Of a DNA stretch of 64,000 nucleotides, positions 45,938-56,216 are shown piece after piece. The translations under genes were made by a program, and so were the position numbers. The stretch lies in NCBI GenBank assembly GCA_018399745.1, contig JAGYNZ010000008.1, positions 1-64,000 of the forward strand, given 5' to 3'. The notes under the pieces were generated by a model, which was not told the DNA's origin, did no database searches, and saw only the letters and a list, made by a program, of their open reading frames with translations. The DNA is from Deltaproteobacteria bacterium. GTDB lineage: Bacteria; Desulfobacterota; Dissulfuribacteria; Dissulfuribacterales; UBA3076. Each line of letters opens with the position of its first letter. Positions within the stretch are counted from its first letter, which is position 1.

Positions 45938-45966
45938 TTGACTTTTTTAAATGATCTAAGTATCCT
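45938..45966 (+). promoter_or_regulatory. candidate sigma-70 promoter of purA
   Basis: TTGACT (45938-45943) and TATCCT (45961-45966) are separated by 17 bases and lie about 37 bases before the purA ATG, giving a short leader of roughly 30 bases. Confidence 0.5.
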
Positions 45967-45984
45967 TAATGGCCGCAAAAGTAA

Positions 45985-47298
<1,314 letters not shown>

Positions 47299-47398
47299 AC
47301 GGACAGAATCGCCTTAAAAAAATCCATAAACTAGAGGGACTGAATTGACTGACATCTTAAACTATAATAGGTATTAAAGGGCTTGACTAGGTTGCGAT

Positions 47399-47521
47399 AT
47401 GGAAATAACATACCGTGAAGTAAGGCAATTGCAAGAGGACTAGTTCGCATTCGGCTGGATGGATTTGTCATTGGGCGCTTTTCTGAAAAAAAGAAAATTT
47501 ATATATCTTAAATTAGTTTAA
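47399..47521 (+). pseudogene. possible acetyltransferase-like gene remnant
   Basis: A frame opening MEITYREVRQLQED is interrupted by TAG (47441-47443) and then stays open as FAFGWMDLSLGAFLKKRKF and onward to a TAA (47519-47521). The opening resembles the N-terminus of small GNAT acetyltransferases, but the match is short and the rest of the domain is missing. I treat it as a weakly supported relic. A TTGACT...TAACAT pair with 17-base spacing overlaps its start. Confidence 0.2.
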
Positions 47522-47545
47522 ACAAAGGGAAGGGGGGTAAACTAA

Positions 47546-47983
47546 GTGAGACTAAAGAGTGTTTTTGAGAATAACGGTTTTATGCCTGCGAAATATACAT
47601 GCGACGCCGGTGACAATAGCCCGGAATTTATAATAGAAGATGTGCCTGAAAATACAAAAAGTTTTGCTATGACAATGGAAGACCGCGACTCTCCGATCAG
47701 GGCTATGGTCCACTGGATTATCTTTAACATCCCAGCGGATACAAGAGAAATGAAAGAAAATAAGGTGCCTCAGGCAAGTATACAAGGTACAAATGATTAC
47801 GGGAAATGCAGCTATAAAGGGCCGTGTCCGGATTCTTCCATTCATAGATATGAATTCAAGCTATTTGCGCTAGACAGAGTCCTTGAGGTCGATGAAAGAA
47901 CGAAAAAAGCTGAGTTAGAGAATCTAATAAGGGGCCGCACTCTGGCAGAAGCCGTATTAACTGGATTGTATTCAAGGGATTAA
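47546..47983 (+). CDS. YbhB/YbcL (PEBP) family protein
   Basis: This is a phosphatidylethanolamine-binding-protein-like (Raf-kinase-inhibitor-like) protein of 145 residues. The ligand-pocket signature SPEFIIEDVPENTKSFAMTMEDRDSP, VHWIIFNIP and GPCPDSSIHRYEFKLFALD are clear. The role in bacteria is not settled. The start is GTG (47546-47548) after a strong G-rich site (AAGGGGGG). It is monocistronic. Confidence 0.9.
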   Translation: MRLKSVFENNGFMPAKYTCDAGDNSPEFIIEDVPENTKSFAMTMEDRDSPIRAMVHWIIFNIPADTREMKENKVPQASIQGTNDYGKCSYKGPCPDSSIHRYEFKLFALDRVLEVDERTKKAELENLIRGRTLAEAVLTGLYSRD

Positions 47984-48130
47984 AACGGCCGGGTATACTT
48001 GATGGATTTTATGGGCATTTTCGACCTTCCTATCTTTGATATACAGGAAATCTGGCAATGATGCAGCCCATCTATCCGGAGATTGATGATACCGGAGCGG
48101 CAGCTAGAGACGTATTTTGCAAACGGTTTT

Positions 48131-48161
48131 AAAGAAAAAAGGCGACTTGTAAAGCCGCCTT
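48131..48161 (-). terminator. intrinsic terminator of hsp20
   Basis: On the minus strand AAGGCG-GCTTTACAAGT-CGCCTT forms a stem (with further CTT/AAG pairing inside) followed by TTTTTTCTTT. It begins 36 bases after the hsp20 stop, a good position and shape for a rho-independent terminator. Confidence 0.75.
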
Positions 48162-48196
48162 ACGGATTTTTGGAATATCGTCTGACTGGAGCAGCG

Positions 48197-48634
48197 CTAT
48201 TTGATCTCAATCTGTTTTGCCTTCACCTCTTCCTTTTTGGGAAGGGTAATTTTTAAAACCCCGTTATCATAGGATGCCTTTATTTTTTCAGAATTCACCG
48301 ACACAGGAACCCTGATAGTCCTGGAAAAAGCCCCGTAATGAGTCTCGATGCGATGGTAATTCTCTTTTTTTTCCTCTGTTTTCTGCTTTTTTTCTCCCTT
48401 TATTGTCAACAAATCTCCACACAGAGATACGTCAATATCCTTAGACTCCATGCCCGGGATTTCTGCCTTTACGATAAGGGAATCCTTTGTTTCTGATACA
48501 TCAACAGCAGGCATCCATTCCCCTTTCATGGGTAGAAACTCTTTTTCACCGGTCAAGTTTCCCCAAAGGTCATCCATCTCCCTTCTTAGATTGCTCAGTT
48601 CACGTAACGGTCTCCAAGGTGTAACCTCAAACAT
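48197..48634 (-). CDS. hsp20: Hsp20/alpha-crystallin family small heat-shock protein
   Basis: This holdase chaperone binds unfolding proteins without ATP. The 145 residues carry the alpha-crystallin domain (about 40-135): PAVDVSETKDSLIVKAEIPGM, GDLLTIKGEKK, YGAFSRTIRVPVSV and ASYDNGVLKITLPKK. The C-terminal IEI takes the place of the usual IxI oligomerisation motif. AAGGAGG lies eight bases before the ATG at 48634. No CIRCE element or obvious sigma-32 promoter is visible upstream. Confidence 0.94.
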   Translation of the reverse strand: MFEVTPWRPLRELSNLRREMDDLWGNLTGEKEFLPMKGEWMPAVDVSETKDSLIVKAEIPGMESKDIDVSLCGDLLTIKGEKKQKTEEKKENYHRIETHYGAFSRTIRVPVSVNSEKIKASYDNGVLKITLPKKEEVKAKQIEIK

Positions 48635-48872
48635 GGCATGAACCTCCTTTGTTTCGAGTTCGATTCATTGTATTTAAAAAGAAAATAAGTTCGAGGTTTT
48701 TTAAGTCAAGGAATTTTCCCACTCAATTTCATAATTTACAGATATTTTTTTGAATGCGATTATATCGGAAATAGATCTCGGTAACCTCTTTATTTGCCTG
48801 CTTAAGGAAAGTAGATATAATAAATGATATATTTAGTTGATATTGAGGAGAGGCCAAAGGAGATTGCGATGC

Positions 48873-49562
48873 ATGGCTGAACAAGCTGATAACAAAAGTC
48901 CGTTCACTCAACCTTTCAATATTAAAGACTGCGCACTTGTGGCTATGGCCACTGGTTACAAAGCCCAAAACTTAAGAGAATTTAAGGAGGGGCTGCTGAG
49001 AGTTCATGAAAGCAGCATATATCATCACTTTTGGGGGCGTTTTTTAGAGCCACAGTTTGACGAACCTGAGTACAATAATGATTTTGCATCATGGGTATAT
49101 CGTCGTCTTAACGAAAAGGCCTTGGCAGAAAAGCTGAGTGTTATTGACCCTACTGACTACGAAGATATTGATGCTATAAGGCATGATTTGGTGGAATGTA
49201 TAGAAGACGTCCTTTACGAAAATGAATTTGTGCCGTGGACAAGGGCCGATGAGCAATTTCATTTTGTTCGGTCTCAGATAGTGGTATTGGATACAGGACG
49301 TTATATGGAGATACCGTCAGATTTGTCTTCCGCAGTGCCTGAAATGACAATCGGCAGCATATTTTACCACTTTATAGATGCCCGCAGGAGGACAGAAGAT
49401 GGAAGCGACGACTTTAGCGCCTGGTTGACAGGATGGGGTGACATATATAATGATCTCAGACTTAAACTTATGGCTGTTGACCCGTTTTTTTCTTCTTTAA
49501 AAGAATTGCGTTTTCAGGTTACCCATGTGCTGGATGAATACTTTAGCGGAGGGAACTCATGA
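48873..49562 (+). CDS. DUF5752 family protein
   Basis: The 229 residues match the DUF5752 pattern as I know it: FNIKDCALVAMATGYKAQNL at the N-terminus, SSIYHHFWGRFLEPQFDEPEYNNDF, and SQIVVLDTGR with IFYHFIDARRRT. The family is found next to sugar-osmolyte glycosyltransferases and has no established activity. I chose the ATG at 48873 (GGAG ten bases upstream); an in-frame start at 48837 is possible. Its stop overlaps the next gene's start as ATGA. Confidence 0.8.
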   Translation: MAEQADNKSPFTQPFNIKDCALVAMATGYKAQNLREFKEGLLRVHESSIYHHFWGRFLEPQFDEPEYNNDFASWVYRRLNEKALAEKLSVIDPTDYEDIDAIRHDLVECIEDVLYENEFVPWTRADEQFHFVRSQIVVLDTGRYMEIPSDLSSAVPEMTIGSIFYHFIDARRRTEDGSDDFSAWLTGWGDIYNDLRLKLMAVDPFFSSLKELRFQVTHVLDEYFSGGNS

Positions 49563-50800
49563 ATGAACTCCTCGTTCGCTATGCAGAAGTGACAGGCATG
49601 GATGTAATAAATCACCTTAGCCAGTTGGCAGTTCCTCTCAAAGGTATGAAGGTTGTTCATGTAAATTCCACCAGGGAAGGCGGAGGAGTGGCTGAGATCC
49701 TCAGAAAACTGGTTCCGATGATGGATGCCCTGGGTCTTGATGTGAAGTGGGAAGTGTTGAAGGGTAATCCTCTTTTTTATCAATGTACCAAGGGATTTCA
49801 TAATGCCATCCAGGGTTTTCAAACAGATCTGTCTGAGGCCATGCTGGAGGCCTATGAAACAGTTAGTGCAGAGAATGCCGAGAGACTCCGGTCTGTCCTG
49901 GAAGAGGCTGACTTTGTTTTTATACATGACCCACAACCGGCGCCATTTCTCAGCTTTTGTCCCAATAGGCGTGGGAAATGGGTATGGAGGTGTCATATAG
50001 ACTGCAGCCGTCCATATCGTCCGGTATGGAAGTATTTAAGAAAGTGGATCCATAGCTATGATGCCAGTATTTTTTCTCTTGCGCAGTTTGCTCAATTCCT
50101 GCCTCATCACCAGTACCTTATTGCCCCCAGCATAGATCCCTTAAGTGAAAAAAATATAGATCTTCCCGAAGAGGAAATCAAAGGGGTCTTTGAGCGTTTT
50201 GGCCTGAAGCCGGATTTACCTCTTATTTTGCAGGTTTCCCGTTTCGATCGGTTTAAGGATCCCCTCGGCGTTATAGAGGCCTTCAGACAGTCGAGGAAAA
50301 TGGTGCCTTTGCAACTGGTTTTAGCAGGTGGCGGTGCTACTGATGATCCTGAAGGTGGAAAGGTTCTTGATGAGGTCAGAGAGGCGGCGGAAGATGAAGA
50401 AGACGTCCATGTGCTGCTTCTTCCACCTGATGCTCACAGGACGATTAATGCCTTGCAAAGGGCTTCTGATATTGTACTCCAAAAGTCCATAAAGGAAGGT
50501 TTTGGTTTAACTGTCACAGAGGCAATGTGGAAAGGGAAGCCTGTGATAGGAGGAGATACAGGCGGAATTCGTCTTCAGGTAGTAGATCACTTTACCGGTT
50601 TCCGGGTAAGGAGCCCTGAAGGTGCTGCCCTCCGTATCCGTTATCTGTTGCACAGTTTAGATAAGTTGGAGGAGATGGGCACCAGGGCAAAACGTCTTGT
50701 CCTTGAAAATTTTCTTCTGACAAGGCATTTGAGAGAATACCTTGCATTGATGATCGGTGTTCTTCATGGTCTGGAAGACCGGATAGATATGACACGATGA
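49559..50800 (+). CDS. GT4 glycosyltransferase, trehalose synthase (TreT)-like
   Basis: This 413-residue GT-B enzyme resembles the trehalose glycosyltransferring synthase group. Visible motifs are VHVNSTREGGGVAEIL (N-terminal sugar-donor loop), LQVSRFDRFKDPLGVIEAF (start of the C-terminal Rossmann domain) and SIKEGFGLTVTEAMWKGKPV, the EX7E donor-binding motif. TreT makes trehalose from NDP-glucose and glucose in one step. It is coupled to the DUF5752 gene and followed by a GT20 gene, so a role in compatible-solute synthesis is likely. Confidence 0.87.
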   Translation: MNELLVRYAEVTGMDVINHLSQLAVPLKGMKVVHVNSTREGGGVAEILRKLVPMMDALGLDVKWEVLKGNPLFYQCTKGFHNAIQGFQTDLSEAMLEAYETVSAENAERLRSVLEEADFVFIHDPQPAPFLSFCPNRRGKWVWRCHIDCSRPYRPVWKYLRKWIHSYDASIFSLAQFAQFLPHHQYLIAPSIDPLSEKNIDLPEEEIKGVFERFGLKPDLPLILQVSRFDRFKDPLGVIEAFRQSRKMVPLQLVLAGGGATDDPEGGKVLDEVREAAEDEEDVHVLLLPPDAHRTINALQRASDIVLQKSIKEGFGLTVTEAMWKGKPVIGGDTGGIRLQVVDHFTGFRVRSPEGAALRIRYLLHSLDKLEEMGTRAKRLVLENFLLTRHLREYLALMIGVLHGLEDRIDMTR

Positions 50801-51044
50801 GAGTCCTTTCTTCGGAGACGAGAGGATTTTGTTGCATATCCCGCAGATGATAAGACCGATGAGAATGTATTCCTTACTACAGAAGCATGAGCGTTTGGAT
50901 TTTGCTCAGTTTTTGATTAACTGACAGGGAAGGGGACCTTTGGCCGAAGCCTACGTATGATGTACTGAGTTTCTTTCAGAACGGCCAGGACATTCAATAT
51001 CAGAAAACTATATTTTCAGTTACAAAGAGCAAGCGGAGGAGTTT

Positions 51045-52523
51045 GTGAAAGAGCCGGTTACCAGGATAATAGCAGTTTCAAACCGTTTACCTATTCATCT
51101 TGTGCACGGACCTGATGGGTTGGAGATAAAACCTGGCGAGGGAGGACTTGTGACCGCCCTTGCTCCGGTCTTCAGAAATAGGGGCGGGGTATGGATCGGT
51201 TGGTCTGGAGGGAGTGATGACGACGATCTTGCCGGTCTTCTGGAACCGGCGTCTCGTGAGGCTGGATACCGCCTCTATCCTGTACCTCTCTCAGTCGATG
51301 AGGTCTGCGATTACTACTATGGATTCTCTAATGAGGTGATCTGGCCACTGTTCCATGATTTACAGACTCGCTGTAACTTTAAGCCCAGGTATTGGCAGCA
51401 ATATCTCAATGTCAACCGTAAGTTCGCCGAGATTACAACAAAGCACAGCGCTGAGACCGATTATATATGGGTCCATGACTACCATCTCATGTATATGGCA
51501 AAGTCCCTTAGGGAGCTTGGGGTAGAAAGGAACACCGGGTTTTTTCTCCATATTCCCTTTCCGCCTGCGGACATCTTTATGAAACTACCATGGAGGGCCC
51601 ATATTCTCAGGGCACTTCTTGAATATGAACTGGTTGGTTTTCAGACCATGAGGGACCGAAAGAATTTTATTCAGTGCCTCCGTTACATAAGCTCAGACAT
51701 AAGGATTTCCGGAAGGGGGTCTGTTGTTACTGTTATTGTTGGAGACAAGCGGGTCAGGGTAGGTGCCTTTCCTATCAGTATTGACTACGATGCCTTTGCC
51801 AGGGATGCAGAATCTAAAGAAGTAGCTGACCTGGCTTGGTATCTTCACGAGGCTTTACCCAATCGCCAGGTAATACTGGGTGTGGACCGGCTTGACTATA
51901 CTAAGGGTATACCGGAGAGGCTTGAGGCTTTTAAAGACGCGCTTTCCCGTTTTCCTGAACTTCAGGGGAAGACTACCTTGGTTCAGGTCGTGGTCCCCAG
52001 CAGGGAGGAGGTCCCTGAATACCAGACGCTTAGGGCAGAGCTCTACCGTCTTGTTGGTGAAATAAACGGACAGTTTACCCGATCGGGCTGGGTGCCGATA
52101 CACTATCTTTACAGAAGCCTGGACCGCTCTGAGCTTTTGGCCTACTATCGTTTGGCTGAAATCGCCCTGATTACTCCACTGAAAGATGGGATGAACCTGG
52201 TGGCAAAAGAATATTGTGCCTGTAATCTGGAAGAAAATGGTGTGCTTATTCTCAGTGAGTTTGCAGGTGTTGCAGCTCATTTGCATAGAAATGCTATCAT
52301 GGTTAATCCCTATGATGTTGAAGGGATGTCCAACGCTATTCGTGAGGCCTTTCACATGGATCGAACTGAAAGGCACAACAGGATGCACAAGCTAAGGGAG
52401 ATAGTGCATCATAGAGACATTTTCTGGTGGGTAAACAATTTTTTAGAGGCTGCTATTGCCAAAGACCTTCGAGCCTTTCCCGCTCTTGAAGAGTATATGC
52501 CTGATATTACCATTGGCATCTGA
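51045..52523 (+). CDS. otsA: GT20 family trehalose-6-phosphate synthase-like enzyme
   Basis: The 492 residues show the GT20 signatures: [10 protein letters not shown] with [39 protein letters not shown] and [13 protein letters not shown]. OtsA joins UDP-glucose and glucose-6-phosphate; the related GgpS uses glycerol-3-phosphate, and the two are hard to separate by eye. The start is GTG at 51045 after GGAGG. No otsB-type phosphatase is fused or adjacent. A 244-base gap separates it from the TreT-like gene, in the same direction. Confidence 0.9.
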   Translation: MKEPVTRIIAVSNRLPIHLVHGPDGLEIKPGEGGLVTALAPVFRNRGGVWIGWSGGSDDDDLAGLLEPASREAGYRLYPVPLSVDEVCDYYYGFSNEVIWPLFHDLQTRCNFKPRYWQQYLNVNRKFAEITTKHSAETDYIWVHDYHLMYMAKSLRELGVERNTGFFLHIPFPPADIFMKLPWRAHILRALLEYELVGFQTMRDRKNFIQCLRYISSDIRISGRGSVVTVIVGDKRVRVGAFPISIDYDAFARDAESKEVADLAWYLHEALPNRQVILGVDRLDYTKGIPERLEAFKDALSRFPELQGKTTLVQVVVPSREEVPEYQTLRAELYRLVGEINGQFTRSGWVPIHYLYRSLDRSELLAYYRLAEIALITPLKDGMNLVAKEYCACNLEENGVLILSEFAGVAAHLHRNAIMVNPYDVEGMSNAIREAFHMDRTERHNRMHKLREIVHHRDIFWWVNNFLEAAIAKDLRAFPALEEYMPDITIGI

Positions 52524-52545
52524 GTAGTGTAAAAAATTACTCAGA
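52519..52545. terminator. hairpin overlapping the otsA stop codon
   Basis: A perfect eight-base-pair stem, TCTGAGTA / TACTCAGA, encloses an A-rich loop and includes the otsA TGA. It lacks a downstream T-run, so it would be a weak or factor-dependent terminator at best. Confidence 0.35.
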
Positions 52546-52608
52546 CGGATGGCCTGAAGGAGAAAAGATCTTTAGGGATAAATCGTAAGCGATTACATAA
52601 AATTACCT

Positions 52609-52645
52609 CGTCTGAAAGTTGACAGGGGTCTTCAACATTCAGACG
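52609..52645. terminator. strong hairpin between convergent otsA and HEAT genes
   Basis: Arms CGTCTGAA-A-GTTGA and TCAAC-A-TTCAGACG pair over 13 base pairs with one A-A mismatch around a nine-base loop. No T-run follows on either strand. The site lies at a convergent junction, suggesting bidirectional transcription shielding or RNA 3'-end protection. Confidence 0.5.
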
Positions 52646-52675
52646 AAACACATGGATAATTTTTAGCAGTTATTA

Positions 52676-53542
52676 TTACTTTTTATAGTTTTGGACAATA
52701 CTTATGGCTGTCCTTTTAACCTCCATGGCCGGGTCGTCCAGAAAAGGCAAAACATGCTCAAGTTCTATTGATTTCATAGCACCCAGGCGCTCAAGGGCTA
52801 AAGCCCTTATCTTTGGATTGGGGTCTTTGAGGAAGGACCGATAGACTTCCTCATGGCTCATATCATTATTCAATTGGCCCAGGAGTATGAGTATGTCAAG
52901 CTTCAGGGAGGGTTCCCCTTGTTCTAATTCTTTTCTATAAATTTCAGTAATTTCTTTTTGCTTGTCCTTGAATCTCCAAAGATTAAAGAGAATCGCCCTT
53001 TTCTGGTCTGGAGAGCAATGCTTCATTCTGTCAAATAAAAGTCCGATTACACGGCTGTCTTTCAGATTACACAATGCACTGACTGCTACTTCCTGTATTT
53101 CTTCGCAAAGGTCATAAAGACATTCAATCAGTGATAAGGCCGCTCCCATATTACCTTCCCAGCCCAGGGCTAATATGGCACGGACTTTAATATCTGTATT
53201 TGGATTTTTCAGGTCTCCAATTAATTTTTTGATCAAGGCATGGGGATCATCCAGAAATGGCCCTATCACGCTAAGGTGCAAAGCCGCCTGATCTCTTAAT
53301 TCGTCTGGCTCTTCAGGGTCACACATAATTTCATATAAGGGCCAGTAGACATCATCTTTGGCGAAGCTTCCCAACAACAAGATAATTTCTCGTCTGATTT
53401 TAAGCTCACCGCACTTGAGCGCCCGCAGTAACAAAGGTATTGCCCGATCCTTTTCAACAATTATTAGCTCCGGATCAGATATGTATTTTCTGGCCTGGAT
53501 CAGGAGACGTTCCTGGGAGTCAAATGGGATTATAGATGACAT
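52676..53542 (-). CDS. HEAT-repeat protein
   Basis: The 288 residues consist of tandem two-helix repeats in which phrases such as KVRAILALGWEGN, EVAVSALCNLKDSRV, KIRALALERLGAM and EVKRTAISIVQ recur at about 30-40 residues. Such solenoids bind other proteins. It begins 12 bases after the Hsp70-like gene stop on the minus strand, so it is probably a cofactor or scaffold for that chaperone. No enzymatic motif is visible. Confidence 0.85.
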   Translation of the reverse strand: MSSIIPFDSQERLLIQARKYISDPELIIVEKDRAIPLLLRALKCGELKIRREIILLLGSFAKDDVYWPLYEIMCDPEEPDELRDQAALHLSVIGPFLDDPHALIKKLIGDLKNPNTDIKVRAILALGWEGNMGAALSLIECLYDLCEEIQEVAVSALCNLKDSRVIGLLFDRMKHCSPDQKRAILFNLWRFKDKQKEITEIYRKELEQGEPSLKLDILILLGQLNNDMSHEEVYRSFLKDPNPKIRALALERLGAMKSIELEHVLPFLDDPAMEVKRTAISIVQNYKK

Positions 53543-53554
53543 GGAATAATATAC

Positions 53555-55372
53555 TCAGCCACGCACGCTAAATTCCAGATCAAAGCGAAGGTCTTTTTCT
53601 TTTGAAACCAGTGATAAGGCCAGAGTCCCTATTTCCGTGACCGTGGCCTCAAGTTGAACAGGTATCACGGTACCCGGCTCAAGCTCCGATGCCTCCATAG
53701 ATGTCTTAAGAGTCGTTATGGGTTCTATGGTTTCATCCCAGTCATCGATCAGATCTCCGACACTGTCATCCGGCCTGATAGTAGAAGCCAGAAAACGAAA
53801 TTCAACAGGTTGTCCTACTATGAGTCCGAAAGTCCTTCCCTGAAGGGAGACCGAACCGCCTTCTTCCATGCCTTGAGGAACAACACAGAGGGCCTTTATG
53901 GTTGGGGGGAGACCGGGCACTGCTGGCCTGGCGCCCTCTATCCCCATGTAATATGAACGGGCGATGCCTCCTCGGATCCTGAGTAGTCCTGCTTCTCTGC
54001 GTACAAGGCCGTAATATGATGCCCCCTGAGCGACAGCAAGGTCCAGATCAGGGCTGTCAAGCTCCTTTATTGCAGGTGCTCCTTTTTCATGTAGCCACTG
54101 AGATATAATATCTAATATGCGACGGCGTATAATCCAGGGTTTTAATACCCCTCCATTGAACAGAATGGCAGTGGGTGCCAGCATATGTTGAGAAGAATCG
54201 AATTTATCTTTATGGATATCAAGAAACCTGGCGAGATGTCTGGTTATGGCCGTATCACTCACATAGGGCAACCCCATTTCCTGAAGACCGATTCTGGGGC
54301 GACATTGAGGCCAGTCACTGCTTTTACAGGCAGGGAAAAAGCCTTCAAACAGCAATGATTCCAATTTTTTTTTCATCAGGGCGGTACGCAGGGTGCCTCC
54401 TACAAGACCTGACCCGCGTCCGGGTATAACCACTGGGATCTCGGAAAATTCTTGATTTGCAAGGAGTTTTTCCTTTGCCATACGAGCACTATACCATAGT
54501 GTCTGCATCTGGAGGTAATCAAGCATTATACCCTTGCCTTTCAGACCTTCACTGAGGCTGTATGCAAGAGCAAGATCCATGTTATCACCTCCAAGGAGTA
54601 TGTGATCTCCCACTGCTACCCTTTCAAGACCGAGTTCTTCCTTTTCGCTGGTGACGCGAATCAGGCTGAAATCAGTAGTGCCTCCTCCTATATCGCAGAC
54701 CAGTATAAGGTCCCCCGGTCCCACTTCTTTCTTCCATCTATCCCTGCATGCATGGAGCCAGGCATAGAAGGCCGCCTGCGGCTCTTCCAGGAGTGTGATG
54801 TCATCAAGGCCTGCTGAACTTGCGGCCTTTACTGTAAGTTCTCTTGCCACTGCATCGAAAGATGCTGGAATGGTAAGATATATAGACTGCTCTTCCAGTC
54901 GGTCTTTGCCTTCTTGGGCAAAAGTATGGTTCCAGGCCGCCTTAAGATGGCGCAGATATGAAGCCGAGGCCACAATTGGTGAGAGTTTTTGTACATCTTC
55001 CGGGGCGTCTACCGGTAGAATCGGAGCGGTGCGATCTATTCCTGTATGACATAGCCAGCTCTTGGCGGAGGCCACAAGCCTTCCAGGGACCTCCGTACCT
55101 CTGGACTTGGCGTATGCTCCGACTACCCTGTCACCAAAAGGATTCCATGACATCGTGAGTCTTTCCCCTTGCTTTTCCTGATTGGTGGGGAGATAGATAA
55201 AGGAAGGGAGAAGATCCTTTTCACCGATTTCTCCCGGGGCTACAAGTTGAGGTACCAGAAAAATATCAATTGGGGCAGTTGTGAGGTCATGTTCTTTCCG
55301 GGTATCGATGTAGGAAAGAACGCAGTTAGTGGTACCAAGGTCTATACCGACTATATATCTGGATTTACTCAA
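53555..55372 (-). CDS. Hsp70 (DnaK-like) family ATPase
   Basis: The 605 residues contain the Hsp70 nucleotide-binding domain: IVGIDLGTTNCVLSYI (phosphate-1, 7-22), IPASFDAVARELT, LEEPQAAFYAW and VCDIGGGTTDFSLIRV (phosphate-2). The C-terminal part is a short beta-domain-like region and lacks a canonical DnaK lid and EEVD-type tail. It differs from DnaK and HscA and belongs to the group found with DUF2760. The start is TTG at 55370-55372, sharing TTGA with the DUF2760 stop. No DnaJ or GrpE is nearby. Confidence 0.88.
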   Translation of the reverse strand: MSKSRYIVGIDLGTTNCVLSYIDTRKEHDLTTAPIDIFLVPQLVAPGEIGEKDLLPSFIYLPTNQEKQGERLTMSWNPFGDRVVGAYAKSRGTEVPGRLVASAKSWLCHTGIDRTAPILPVDAPEDVQKLSPIVASASYLRHLKAAWNHTFAQEGKDRLEEQSIYLTIPASFDAVARELTVKAASSAGLDDITLLEEPQAAFYAWLHACRDRWKKEVGPGDLILVCDIGGGTTDFSLIRVTSEKEELGLERVAVGDHILLGGDNMDLALAYSLSEGLKGKGIMLDYLQMQTLWYSARMAKEKLLANQEFSEIPVVIPGRGSGLVGGTLRTALMKKKLESLLFEGFFPACKSSDWPQCRPRIGLQEMGLPYVSDTAITRHLARFLDIHKDKFDSSQHMLAPTAILFNGGVLKPWIIRRRILDIISQWLHEKGAPAIKELDSPDLDLAVAQGASYYGLVRREAGLLRIRGGIARSYYMGIEGARPAVPGLPPTIKALCVVPQGMEEGGSVSLQGRTFGLIVGQPVEFRFLASTIRPDDSVGDLIDDWDETIEPITTLKTSMEASELEPGTVIPVQLEATVTEIGTLALSLVSKEKDLRFDLEFSVRG

Positions 55373-56100
55373 GATATTTCCACTTCAGCGGGTGCCAGCA
55401 CATCAGTTTTTTCAGATGCCGTCCAATCGGGCAGGTGCATTTTAGTGAATTTCCATCCGCAGTGACGGAGTGTTCCTTTAAAAGGGGGATTGCCCCGTAT
55501 ATTGCCAATAAGTTTGATCCGAGTAGAGTCAAAATCTTTTTCTATTTCTACTTGGCTTCCTTCGGCGGCCCTAAGTACGGGCGAGAGTCCAAAAACCTCC
55601 TTTAACGCGGTTTTGCATCCATTATGGACCTCCCTAACTGCCGCACCTATTTGGGCATCATCATAGGGCTCTATGTCCTCCTGCAGGAAGTCAATGAGTC
55701 TGCCTTCCCGCTGGAGCAGACCTAAAATTTGGACTGTCGCAATCTCTGATGCAACTGCTGTTTGCTGATTTTGTGATTTTGTGATTTGCTGGTTGAAATC
55801 GTCATTAACCGAGGATTTATCCGGAGGCGACGCCACTTCAAAACGTGTCGCGATTTTTTCTTCTGCGGGCTTTGCAACTTTCTCTGCATCCTGAGCAGGG
55901 GTCATTTCTTTGGGCCATGATCTTGCTATAAGATAGAATATAAGCCCGATTGCCGGGGGCGCTCCCATAATGGCAGGACCGATCCAATTATTCATAAGAG
56001 TCGGATCAAAATAGACCGCTGCGCCTCCCAAGGCGGACAGACTGCCGAAACACAAAACCGAGCTTATAAGTATATTCGTGTGAAGATTACTATTTTTCAT
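55369..56100 (-). CDS. DUF2760 family membrane protein
   Basis: The 243 residues have two N-terminal hydrophobic segments (about 9-30 and 40-62), a variable charged linker (about 65-120) and the conserved DUF2760 domain (VQILGLLQREGRLIDFLQED and FKGTLRHCGWKFTKMHLPDW). The function is unknown. It is the first gene of a three-gene unit with the Hsp70-like and HEAT proteins, tightly coupled by a 4-base overlap, and would place that chaperone at the inner membrane. Confidence 0.85.
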   Translation of the reverse strand: MKNSNLHTNILISSVLCFGSLSALGGAAVYFDPTLMNNWIGPAIMGAPPAIGLIFYLIARSWPKEMTPAQDAEKVAKPAEEKIATRFEVASPPDKSSVNDDFNQQITKSQNQQTAVASEIATVQILGLLQREGRLIDFLQEDIEPYDDAQIGAAVREVHNGCKTALKEVFGLSPVLRAAEGSQVEIEKDFDSTRIKLIGNIRGNPPFKGTLRHCGWKFTKMHLPDWTASEKTDVLAPAEVEIS

Positions 56101-56131
56101 AATTTTATCCCTAAACTAAATATCATAGATG

Positions 56132-56203
56132 TTCAAGGGTTCAAGGTTAAAGAGCTTAGATCAACAATACATAACGAAATATGTTTTCGTTTAACCTTTG
56201 AAC
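56132..56203. repeat. inverted GTTCAA-type repeat with inner hairpin
   Basis: GTTCAAGGTTAAA (56139-56151) and TTTAACCTTTGAAC (56190-56203) form near-perfect inverted arms; inside them AACGAAA / TTTCGTT (56173-56191) forms a perfect seven-base-pair hairpin with a five-base loop. The words GTTCAAGG resemble the microrepeat after shc. The site lies between the RNB gene stop and the DUF2760 start. Confidence 0.5.
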
Positions 56204-56216
56204 AGTTACCAAATTC

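Noticed and set aside
48058-48132. 24-codon frame after the PEBP gene
   Set aside because: It is too short and unsupported, and its end runs into the hsp20 terminator.
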